Assembly: GCF_039555335.1 (NCBI RefSeq)
Contig: NC_092642.1
Location: 12,684,743 to 12,748,742, forward strand
From: Amphiura filiformis
Taxonomy: Eukaryota; Echinodermata; Ophiuroidea; Amphilepidida; Amphiuridae
Length of the DNA: 64,000 nt
Reading direction: 5' to 3'
Shown here: positions 45,727 through 56,900 of the stretch, one piece after another
Numbering within the stretch: position 1 is the stretch's first letter
Layout: each line of letters opens with the position of its first letter
Made by a program: the position numbers and the translations under genes
Notes under the pieces: model-generated
Database searches by the model: none
Told to the model about the DNA's origin: nothing
What the model saw: only the letters and a program-made list of their open reading frames with translations

Positions 45727-47192
45727 GTGAAGCGCTATTTGCAGGTTGCATCTATCGCTAGAGATGGCCTACTTGTTGTTCGTCGTGATCAACCATTGTC
45801 CCCAACTCGCGATTGTATTGTTGTTCCCAGACAGGTCTTAAATGGTCTTCTCACTGCCCTGCACATCCAACTTGACCATCCCTCCAAACATCAGCTCAGT
45901 TTGGTGACCCAGCGTTACTTTTATGCTCTTGATTTGGACAAGGCTATTGATCAAGTGACATCAACTTGTCACCAGTGTGCTTCTCTGTCCAATGCCCCTA
46001 AGGCATTGATCGAGCAGTCCTCAAGTGACCCTCCCGATGTAGTTGGAATTTCTTTTGCAGCTGATATCCTGAAGCGTAGCCGCCAGCTTGTCCTTGTGCT
46101 GCGCGAAACCTCAACGTCCTACACAGCTTCTTGCATTGTCGAGAATGAACAACATGGCACATTGCGTGATGCCCTGATTCAATTGTGCATTGAACTTCGT
46201 CCACTTGATGGCCCCCTGCAGTCATTCGTACTGACCCAGCACCAGGGTTTGTTCGACTCGCCAATGACAAACTTCTCACACGTTACCATCTATCGGTTGA
46301 GATCGGTCGTATTAAAAATAATAACAAGAATCCTGTTGCTGAGAAAGCCATTCGTGAGCTTGAAGATGAGTTGCTCAGACAAGATTCTACAGGTGGTCCG
46401 GCTACAGCATTATCACTTGCCATTGCTACTGCAGCCCTTAATACTCGCATCAGATCCCGAGGTCTTTCAGCCCGTGAGATGTGGTTTCAGCGAGACCAGT
46501 TTACCAATGAGCAGGTTCCTTTCACTGATTGTCAAATGATTCAGGCCCAGCATGCCTTGCGAAAAGCCAACCACCCACACAGTGCTCATTCAAAGGCCCC
46601 ATTAGCCTCTGCCTCCCCAGCAGCAGAGTTGGAGGTTGGTGATCTTGTCTACCTCTACTCAGATCGCAAGAAATCTCATGCTAGAGATCGCTACTTAGTC
46701 ACTACTATCGAAGGCCCATGGTGCAACATCCGCAAATTTGTGGGTTCTCAGCTTCGGAATACTTCTTATCGTATCAAGAAATCTGAGTGCTTTAAGGTCC
46801 AGTATTATCCTGACCTGGATTCTCGTCCCTTTCCCAAGTCGTCTCCACCCACCGAGGATTCCGAGTTTGTTGAAGTGGTCCCTGAATGTACTCCTCCAGA
46901 GCCTCCTTTCATACCTGGCGAGTTGTCCACACCTGCTACTTGTGACCCCCTGCCCAGGAATGCTAATCACTCGCACCCCAGTTCTGAGTCAGATCCTCGC
47001 GATCCCTTGCGCGATAGCGGTCATAGCTCCAGCAATACCTCCGGTTTGGTTGCACAGTCTAATCCATGTACCGGTAACAGCAGTGAGGTTAGTGAAAGTA
47101 TCCCCAAGCTAGTATGGTTGGCCCTGAGATCATGCCACCATTGCTCACACAAAGGCGTTCCGCGCGCCCTCACAAACTTCCTGAGCACCTGA
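45727..47192 (+). pseudogene. Retrotransposon pol: integrase, in two frames
   Basis: The first part (45727-46270) holds the H-H-C-C zinc-binding domain (HIQLDHPSKHQL ... STCHQCASL) and the start of the catalytic core. The frame shifts near 46230-46300. The second part (to 47192) carries the rest of the core, including the region with the catalytic Glu, and a C-terminal module with GDLVYLYSDRK and EGPWCNIRKFVG, similar to the GPY/F-type end of Metaviridae integrases. The last 150 codons are Pro/Ser-rich. Confidence 0.8.
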
Positions 47193-47613
47193 AAGACTAT
47201 GTGTTAAACTAAATGGACAGGTCACTGTGTACTATGACATTTTAATCCATCACCGGTGTCCTCCTATGGTCACTTCATTGAACTTTGAACTGATTTACGT
47301 ATGTAATTTGGAATTCTAAAAGAAAACTCTGGAACTGACGTTTACTTCATTGAACTTTGAACCATTTTACATTCATGTTGAATGTCAGTTTGTCATTGCA
47401 GACAAAAAGACTCTTGAACTGTTGATGTTATTGACTGTTGGCACATTGCCTATTTTGAGTGTTCTAACCAACAGTGTCTTCATTCACATAAGCTGTTAGA
47501 TTGGTTTCTGCAAGTCAGTTGTTAGTAGTAGTTGTTTAGTAGTGTTATCCTCGCTTCCTTGTGAGGAAAGTGATCTTGTTTTTTTCTTTTAAAAAAAGAG
47601 AGAAAGAGGTAGT

Positions 47614-47756
47614 TACGCCAGTTGATTCATAGTTGTGTGCCCTTAAGGTGCACTGAGCCTGGATGGGCTCTCCCTCTCTGTCTCTGCACTCGTGGAAGCT
47701 ACATGTGCCTGGTTGTGATTATCACATTAGATTAATCCCTAATCCTTTTATTGGCG
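47614..47756 (+). repeat. 3' LTR of the retrotransposon (143 bp)
   Basis: Direct copy of 41925-42069 lacking one TA. It is preceded by the polypurine tract and followed by ATAGCC. Confidence 0.9.
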
Positions 47757-49855
47757 ATAGCCATTTTCAGCCGGATAATGGGCGAAAATAATGTAAAATA
47801 CCATTATTTTTCGCGCTGCGCGCGCACATCATCACAAGAAGGCCTTTTTCGGGAAGTTCTAAGACATACAGTCTCTATGTATTGTATGAGGCAACTGCAA
47901 TTTTTTTCGTCTGTGCCCCCAACATTTTATTTTGCTCCCCCCCCCTGACCAAGAAAGCTGGCTACGCCCCTGACTGCATCCGACAGATTGCACTACTGTC
48001 TGTTATCCATCGGGCATGTCGGATTAGACTGTGCACACAGGATGATTCCGGCGAGTCAATCATGTTAAATCGCGGAACATTTAGCATCAAACAAAACCAA
48101 TACTAGATCCGAAAGTTTTAATGTGCGCACTTCGATGTTCCGTGCTAATTCATGCAGCAAGATCTTTACCAGTAACCAACATAATTTATATAAACTTGTG
48201 AATACTTCTGAATACATTTCCGCTATTAATACAATAATGGAAGTACATGAAAAAAAATAGAGAGAAGACCCCTTTCACCCAATAATTACTGGATAATTAT
48301 TATTAAGACGGTGTGCGATATTACTAGAAAAACGGACGGAGCATTCAGTAGCGTATTTAGGGGGTAGGGGTAAAGAGTGCCTCCTCAGACGGCATTTACC
48401 GGGCAGGACAACTTGATCTACCGCGTAGAAATCCATCAATCCAACCACTGTGTGCACAACAGCATTTGCCCAAACCTTCTGTGCACCCGTATTAATTGGC
48501 TAGGCAAATTAAAAAAAAAATACCCACCACTAATTGCAACCATAGACTCTAGAAAGTAATGCAACAGAATCCATTTTCTCCCAAAATCCAAGTTGTGGAA
48601 CAGTGCCAAATGTCCATAAATCCAAATTGAAATTTCAAATTTGGTCAAATCTTGCTAAAACCATATAGTTTGACCTATCACCGATGTACATTTCTTGAGT
48701 TATAGGGGAAAAGGTCAAATGTCAAAATTTGGACTCCACGGGGGGTGCAACAGATGGCAAAGAAGATCAAATCCCATTGAGCCGTGTTGACCTTGACCTA
48801 TTTTGTGGTGTTGCATATGTAATAAAACATCCAAAACAATGCAACTTTTATCATTTCGAAATATTTTTGCCAAAGGAATAATTTGAGACCAGTTGAATTA
48901 AAATTGGACCATAATTTAATTATAAACGCCCGTGGGCCCCAAAATTTGACCTTTGTGCCTATAATTCAAGAACTATATGTCGGAGACTGGTAAAATTAAA
49001 CTACATTGTATACTTGGTCTAAATCCTTATCACGAGAGCAATACATTGGTATGGTTGTTCACACGATTTGACTAACTTTGAAATTTCACCAATGCATAAG
49101 TGGCCATTTTGGATTTATGCAAATTAGGCCCTGTTCCACTCTGGGATTTTTGGGGACTTTTGATGTGTTATTAAATATGCTTTTCTGAAATGAATGGTGA
49201 TTAAATTCAATTTTTGAAACCAGAAAATGTATTTGATTCCCTGGTGGAAGTGGGCAGATTGTTCCAAATATGTGGGGCTAAATGAACATGTATTACATGT
49301 AGTAGCAGTTTTCAGAAATTTAACGCTGTTGATCTCAGCAAGACGAGTTGTATTGGAGGCAGATCTGAGGCCAGTCCTGGCTGGACAATACAGAGAGAGC
49401 AGATCAATCATATAAGAGGGGCTGATCCATTGAGACATTTGCAAATAATCATCATGATCTTGAAAATGATCCTCTCTCTGATCCGAAGCCAAATATGGAA
49501 ATTCCACCAGCCAAAGTTCTACACCAGGAGCTGAGGAACACGGCAGAAATGGCAATGCCTTCAATGCCTCCGCACTGGCGTTGGTCGCTTCAAAGTAGCC
49601 ATGAGAGACTGGGGTTTCTACACCGGCCCTACCGTCATTAACACCGTGAGTCTGACACTAAGAGCTACAATGCAACATATTATGGAATTTTACCATAACT
49701 TGATGAGGTTTGCTGCATCATAAAACACCACCCTGGCGCATAAATATATTGATAAATGGATTGATCAGGCGGACTTAGTTTATAGTCGTAAGGGGCGCAC
49801 CATTAGATTTCAGGGGGTGGCATAGCACTTTTTTAAAAAAAAAAAATTACACGTG
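47757..49855. other. Repeat debris, no gene seen
   Basis: The start (47757-47960) is the right half of the older repeat into which the retrotransposon inserted. Between 48600 and 49130, degenerate words such as TTGACCTTTGTGCCTATAATTCAAG recur. The 146-aa minus-strand open frame at 49124-49564 has no domain I recognise and may be part of a decayed LINE. Confidence 0.4.
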
Positions 49856-50274
49856 GGAGAGCGTGGCGCAATGGTTAGGGTACTTGCCTTTAGTGCATGA
49901 GGTCCAGGTTCGATTCCGGCGGTGGCGATTTGCTGGGATATTAACTTGGAAAAAAAGTCTGAAATTAATTGGCAACTTCTGTAGATTAAATTCAGATTTC
50001 CGCTCTCCCATGGTTCATTTAGAATTGGGTAAATGAATCATGAAAGTACTCCGTCCTTCGGAGGGGACGTTAAGCCGTCGGTCCCGTGTACAGAGAGCCA
50101 TACCTGTACATGTATCTCGCAGCCAGTTTCGAAAAGAGTAGGGTGTTAACCCCTGACTGTTCCTAACCCGTCCCGGTGTTCAAATGGACCCCAATGGAAA
50201 TAAGCTTCAATAGAGGCTTTCTTGGGTTATCCAGGGTTGTCAAAACCCGAACAAATCAAATCAAAAAACAAAAC
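49856..50274 (+). mobile_element. tRNA-derived SINE
   Basis: The 5' end is tRNA-like, with a perfect A box (TGGCGCAATGG, 49866-49876) and B box (GGTTCGATTCC, 49907-49917), the internal RNA polymerase III promoter. A conserved body follows (CTCCGTCCTTCGGAGGGGAC, GTTAAGCCGTCGGTCCCGTG), ending in CAAATCAAATCAAA. It is about 420 bp. It is not a tRNA gene, because the sequence after the B box does not close an acceptor stem. Confidence 0.85.
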
Positions 50275-50580
50275 ACGAAAGAAGACAAATCCAAATTTGT
50301 GTACACTATGAAAACAGAAATCTTTGACAAGCGTGTGTTGACACTGTGTAATGTAAACAAAAATATTAGAAACAAAATGAACTCCAATTCAGTAAACAGT
50401 ATATTTATTAGGCAGTATATTTATTACACAATGGGCAAAGCCCACTGCCAAATTTCATGCATTTGCATGCATTTAATGCCATTCCTTATGCAAAGAGATA
50501 CAAGGAATAATGCGCTATTATGACAATCTTTACACTCACATTTAAAAGTATAGTTTTTTAAATCTTCCACACACATATAC

Positions 50581-51458
50581 AGCCTGTCTCAAAAAAAATT
50601 GTGCAAGTGAAAAGCGCCCTCTCTGGCAATTAGAAAATACCGTTGTGAAATAATGTTTACATCAACATCCAGGGTGTAGTCTTAGCTCTCAAATGCCGTT
50701 TGTTCTGTTCCATTTGCTTGTTTTAATCTCAAGATATGTTTAGTTTAAGACGAAAGGGTAAAATCACAATTGTGCCACTTTTACTAGGGAAGAGGGTTTT
50801 ACATGTAACAGTGATAGCATCAAGTTTATCAAGAGTTCCTTCGTGAAATCAAAAGAATGTATCAATTACACAATACACAAAATTTTTGACTGTTTTTACT
50901 GTTTTATCATGATGCAGGAATGATGATTCTCTTTTTCCACTTAAAAGAGATTAAAAGATAAATAAATATTTCACATTCTGCTGTAAAAATGGATTTAACA
51001 TTCTGCTGTTCTGCATGTGCGTTTCAATGATTTTATCATGGTAAATACTGTTTAAGACATGTTAAAAGACAAACAAATCTTGTGCACTTATACATGTTAT
51101 AGGTTAATGAAAGCGTATTACTTGTTGGGAGAGATATTAGACAAAATAATGCACGCGTGCTGATGTTGATGCGTCTAATGCATGCGCCCCGAAAGGGGGA
51201 GTGCATTAGACGCATCAACATCAGCTATCATTGTATACATGTACAGCTCTCTTCCCTAGTAAAAGTGGCACAATTGTGATTTTGCCCTTTCGTTGTTAAA
51301 TAAACATATCTCGAAATTGGAACAAGCAAATTGAACAGAACAAACGGCATTTGAGAGCTAAGACTGCGCTCGTGACGTTGATGTAAGCATTATGTCACAA
51401 CGGTATTTTCTAATTGCCAAAGAGGGCGCTTTTCACTTGCACAACTTTTTTTGAGACA
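50581..51458. mobile_element. Non-autonomous transposon with long inverted ends
   Basis: The left end (GCCTGTCTCAAAAAAAATTG, GTGCAAGTGAAAAGCGCCCT) and right end (AGGGCGCTTTTCACTTGCAC, TTTTTTTGAGACA) mirror each other. The similarity continues inward past TTTGTTCTGTTCCATTTGCT and AGGGTAAAATCACAATTGTG. Total about 880 bp. A 24-bp-arm hairpin lies at 51159-51225. No transposase. Confidence 0.85.
51159..51225. repeat. 24-bp perfect hairpin inside the transposon
   Basis: The arm GCTGATGTTGATGCGTCTAA... (51159-51182) has an exact complement at 51202-51225, around a 19-base loop (TGCGCCCCGAAAGGGGGAG) that can itself pair (CCCC/GGGG). Confidence 0.9.
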
Positions 51459-53961
51459 AAATTGTACAAGCTTCCGTTGCGTTATTCCAAGTCACTCTTT
51501 ATCACATGAATGACAAAAAAAGGAAGAAAAAAAAACCCCCCATTAGTGATTCTGAAGGCTTTGTGTAATTCTTTAGTCACCCCTACAGACTCCCTCGCAC
51601 TTTAATGTGTTAGGCCTAATGATTTAAATAGTCACGTATATTATTACTACCTTTGTTTAGGAATATAACAGGTATATAAGTAGGGATGACCAATGAACCA
51701 TCAATGAACACTCCCATAGACATGCAGGGAGCTCAACTGTGCACTGCTTGCACAGACATTTCTAAATTGAGCTCATTCTTTTATTGTTCATAATTTTTCT
51801 GTAAAAACTGGGGATGTTAATGCCAATTATGTTTTGTAACTATCCTGCAAATTACAGCATCATAACTTATTTGGTTTTTCTGTAAGTGTGAGTCAAAAAT
51901 GGTCCATCGCCACAGTGCGCTTAATTGCCAGTGGCCAAGTGAAGCACTGCTCAGAATGGCACAAAATATTCAGATGAATAAGATCAGGTGAACACCTTGA
52001 CCTACTGAGCTGTAATTTGGCAGAGTTGTTGTTATTACCTCTATCATACCCTCTGTAAAAAGGTTAAAAAAATGGACAAGTAGATCTCGAGTTAAAAATT
52101 AAATCACCAGCTTTCCTTTGGAATTTCCAAACACCTTTCGAATCATGTTAAATAGACACCTTTCTGAACATAAATGTGAAGTTTCGTGCTCATTTGTTGT
52201 ATTTTTTACCTGATCTCAACCCTAAACATTTTCTTATATTTATACCATCTGCACTGACTTGCTGCTATACACGCACAGGAGCTGTACTTTTAAAATACGC
52301 GCCTAGTCAATAATGAGTCTTTTACTCCATTGTTAAAGTACTGTGCTCCCTGTAGCATATGGAGTGACCAGGTCCTAGAGTGTGATGGTTTTGTAGCAGA
52401 TGACAGTATTCATTCAAGCCTATCAAGGTCAGTTATTAGCCACTTGCTGAATGGCTGGGCATTATCAGCTATCAAAGAGATACCTTATGCTGCTGCCAAT
52501 CACAATAGAGGTTAAACATTTTGTTAAAACCCCAGAAGTGATATCAGGACAAAGCTGTGCATGTTGGTACTTGATTGTTTGGATTCCTATGTTGAAAATC
52601 CCTTGTAGTACATTAGTATTTTTCTTATGTGTAGTGTATATTGTTGTGGAAAAAAAAGTTCACCTGGACTTTTGATTTTGTGCCACTTCGGCCATTATGG
52701 ATGATTTTTGGCAAATGTTTTCTAAAAGCATGATTTCAGTGCCTCGGTTTGAAGAAATACTTAATGCTATTGACTAGTAAAGTGCCACTTCATAAGAAAC
52801 CCCTTGGATACTTTCACAATATGCTTGTTTCATGTTTGCATATATATTAAAATAAAGTAATATAAAAAGGTAAATATATGCTTATACCAATTTTGCTCAC
52901 ATTGATATTTTTAGACTTTGTCAATTTATTTCGTTCCAATGACCGGTCAGAATGGGAAACTTTGAAAATTCATAATTCGAAAAGTTTTTGACCGATTTTG
53001 ACCATTTAACCACCAGAAAACAATCTTTTGTAGCAATAGGGGCAACATGAAATTATGATGGTCATCCCTAATATAAGTTCAGATTGAGGAGTGATATACA
53101 GGCTGCGTCAAAATGATGGTTCTCGACACATCAGTTATTTTGAAGAAAATTATAAAAATATAAAATATATTTCATTTCGAATGTATATTATACTGATTAA
53201 AATAGTATTTAAATACACGTACTATATACTAGATCCTTTTATTTCGTTGGCTTTTACAGTTGCATTTTGGAGGTATGTCCTTTGGTATGTCTCTGGTGAT
53301 TACGACACAAGTATGTCTTAAAATTATGAAACCAAAAGCTACCAAATCAGGACTTCAGCAACTTCCAAAGGACGTTGTTATGGCATGTCTAAGAATTCTT
53401 CTCTGGAATTTTAACGATCACCTATAGAAATGGGAAGAAGCAAAACATGTATATATTTTAATGTATGGATATAGCAAACTAAATTGAAACAAAATAATAA
53501 ATCGAACACCAGCAGACTACAATAATTCGTTGTTCCTATTTTACTTGTAAAGTGCCTTAGAAAAAATAAACAGATGATAATTTTGTGGCAGTTTTAACTG
53601 CCCCAAAATTAAAAGGGGCTGTGCAATAATTATGAGACCGGACGGGGAGGTCAAATTTCAAAACGGCGTGTCAAACTTGCTTTCCTCACTTTTGGTTTGC
53701 CAAAATATTCTTGCCCCTACCCCATATGGCTCGTAATTATTGCCCCTGTTAAACGAGATGATGCTGGTTAAGTTTAATAAATCAGCTATGTCCCCAAAGA
53801 GCTCAAATCAAACTTTAGATATCTTGAAACCTAACGTTATTTATTTTACTATCTAAACCTTATTACATGTATCTTTTATATTTAAATATGGTGTGAATGG
53901 AACTAAAGTGTGCTATGCCAGAGGACAATGTTTGAAGTAATAGAGATGTGATGTTACTTAC
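51459..53961. other. Intergenic / ALDH 3' side, no exon located
   Basis: The last coding exon of the ALDH gene, expected to encode about ten residues (and the 3' UTR), should lie here on the minus strand. I could not identify it. The open frame at 52330-52515 shows no domain. A small TIR element is at 53614-53757. Confidence 0.4.
53614..53757. mobile_element. Small TIR element, copy 2 (relative of 25692-25996)
   Basis: GGGGCTGTGCAATAATTATGAG on the left and GGCTCGTAATTATTGCCCC on the right. The interior is shorter than in copy 1 and lacks the G-rich repeats. Confidence 0.65.
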
Positions 53962-56900
53962 GGTTTTGACTTCTAGGTACTCCTTAAGGCCTTCCATTCC
54001 GCTGTAAATACAACAACAATCATGAGTTGAGATTTAGGGCGAGTTTCTTGACAGGAGTCTTAGTAAGCCTTAGTCTTGAGGCTACTGAGCCTAGCCCGCT
54101 CTCAAAGCCCGAGTCTTAACTTTAGCCGGATTTCTTAAACGCAAATATACCAGCGACTTAATTGTATATAAGCAATTGGAGGTAAATGTGCATATATAAG
54201 CTTTAATTGTCCTTCACGGTTTACCGTACTGACAAGGTTGCCGTCTCATTATCGCAATGTTACCAGCGCAAATCTGACTTTGGTGTGATGGAACTACAAA
54301 TACGGTATCAGTGACTATGAAAATAATGCTCTATATCATCAAGAAAAACAGTATTTTCTGCATATAACGGTTGACAATACGGTATATTATCAAAAGTTTT
54401 TCCGAAGCCTTGATCGCTTTAATATAATGTTATTTGAATCAATTTATTGCCTGTAATCATGATTCGTATATTGGTATGTCGCGCGTTTGTAGCGACAAGA
54501 CTAGAAATGAATGCGGGGTACACTATACATACTTTTCTCTTCCGACTCCAGACATCTTGTAACCACCGACTGGAGGAAGCGGTGATACAACGGAATATGT
54601 GTTAACCCTGAAACGACATGGAAATATAACAATTTCAATTACCTGGACAAACATCTAATGAGATGTTAATTGGAGACCTGAAGAAACATTTCAGAGTAGT
54701 TTGAGGTGAGGTACGACGACGGGACACGTAACTCACATTTCATAAACCTCGTTACCCTGAAGTTCCAAACATAGGTTAGCATAGAATTTAGTCATACTAT
54801 GAATGCAAGGCGGCTAATGGGTGCTACGTGTTTATTTCACTGTAGCACCACTGAGCTATCTGGTAATTTCATGGAAACCAAACTTTTCTTAAGCCATCGA
54901 CCATTGAGCACACTTACCAAACAATTCCTGCATGTACGGTATTGGCAATACTAAATGCCTTATCAATATCTTTGGTAAACACAGCAGCTGCAAGACCGTA
55001 GGTCGTGTTGTTAGCTCGATCACGTACTTCTTCTAATGTCTTAAATTTGATGATCTGCTGCACTGGTCCAAATATCTGCATTGTCAAATAATGGAGATAT
55101 TACAATCTGTCTATGGACTCTGCTTGTATTTGACCTTGGTTTCTTAGTGTAATGAAATCCTGAATAAAATAGACTGTCTCAACCGATAGTTATATAGGAC
55201 TACATGTAAATACCCTAGCCTCCCCCGGGTTTAGCGGAAACATACAGCACATTTTGTATACTGATGGAGTATAACAATTTACACAGCAAATGCTGCGCTT
55301 TTAAGATGATAATGCAGAACTGCATACCTCTTCTTTAGCAATTCTCATGTCGTCTGACACATCAGAGAAAACTGTGGATTCAACAAAGTATCCCTTGTCA
55401 CCAATACGCTTGCCGCCACATTCCAATTTGGCACCTTCCTTTTTACCACTCTCAATCAATTCCATGATTTTATCCAGACCATCTTGATCAATCTATAAAA
55501 AGAGGTGAAAGTAAAATCTAAATTAGAGGCTATTGATATAGGATTCCAAATAATGTTTAATTAATAAGGAATGGCATTTAGTTTGGTCCTCTAGGGCCAT
55601 CGCCCACTGATATCGATAGCATATCATTACCGGTAGAGATATCCATATTGTGCAAATACATAAACTAATCGGTAAAGGTAGTAATTTTATCGAGGGGTGT
55701 AGTATCTCCTTAATTGGGTACCACTTAATACAGTATCCTCTTCGGTACTGATAGAAAGAGCCACCAGTGTTAGGGTGTATTAAGGGACCGTTAACAGCAT
55801 TACATGGCTAAAACATTAAAATGTTATCTCTCATCATGTCAAAGCCGATGCAAGTGGGGTTGCATCGCATGTGTAGATTGACTGGATACCTAATACCTAT
55901 TTCATTAATCTCACAACATTTACCTGTGGACCTCCTTCTATTGTCTTATCAAATGGATCTCCAACAGTTCTTTTCTTTGCCCTTGCTACGCTTTTTTTAA
56001 CAAAGTCGTCATAGATTTCCTCTTGAACAAATGTACGTGAGGCGGCGACGCAGACTTGACCACAATGACGAAACAAGGCTTGATGACTCATCTCCACTGC
56101 ATAGTCCACTGCACGTTAAAAAAAACCAATATATTATATTACATTATTTAATCGTCTTATCTTCTATGTTTGTCGCGATCTCTGCATAGGGACGAATACG
56201 AAATTACTATAAACCGCCCCAATATGCCTAATCATAAGCCGTGAAATGCAATACGCGATTCACCGATCACGGGTAGACATGATAGAGATTATCAAAAATG
56301 GCTTCGCAATGAAAACCCCCGAATGCTTAATATCTATGGAGTACTCTATAAGTCATTAAAAAGTCGTCTGTATGAGGAGACCGTGCCACGAAAATTATGA
56401 CCAACGTTATGTATCTATGTCAGGAAACCTTGCGGTTGATTTACCACACGTAAGCAACTATTGAATTAATCGTAAGTCTTTGTGAAACGGGCACAAGGTT
56501 TCAGTGGCCCTAAATACTGCATCACATTCTATATCGATGTGAGCTCCAATCGTTTATTTTTAAGGTTACTTAGTCATAAATGATGACTGTGTAGCCAAAT
56601 GTGACTAATCTATAGCTTTCTGTGTCTTACAGTCACAATCAGCGAACACAACGTTGGGGCTTTTCCCACCCATCTCGAGAACAACTTTCTTCAGGTTTGT
56701 TCTGCCAGCAGCCGCTTGAATAAGACGTCCGACCTAGATATAAACAACAGTATAACAGATCAATTGACTAACTTTAAGAACACTATTTGTCTCTCATTGT
56801 ATAATGAAAACGAGTTAAACGTAAATTCTGGTAGATAGAGATGACGCGGAGATTATATGAGGCTATCAGCCCGGATATTCCTGCGAATGCACTTACAACC

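Larger units (their letters stand above)
41925..47756 (+). mobile_element. LTR retrotransposon, 5.8 kb, gag-PR-RT-RNaseH-IN order
   Basis: Two nearly identical short LTRs enclose a primer-binding site (42070) and a gag-pol region. A polypurine tract (AAAAAAAGAGAGAAAGAGG, ending at about 47609) lies just before the 3' LTR. The order protease, RT, RNase H, integrase is that of Ty3/gypsy-like (Metaviridae) and BEL-type elements; the integrase after RNase H excludes copia. It is a transposable element of the host genome and no envelope gene is seen. It inserted 2.1 kb downstream of SHFL-A into older repeat sequence (both flanks hold GTGTAAAATAC/ATGTAAAATACC and CGCGCAC words). Several one-base frame changes break the coding region. 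Confidence 0.9.

Noticed and set aside
49124-49564. 146-aa minus-strand open frame
   Set aside because: No domain or splice context; it lies in repeat debris and could be an antisense reading of a decayed LINE.
49856-49930. tRNA gene suggested by perfect A and B boxes
   Set aside because: The flanks do not form an acceptor stem and no 3' end follows; a SINE body and an A-rich tail continue for about 350 bases.
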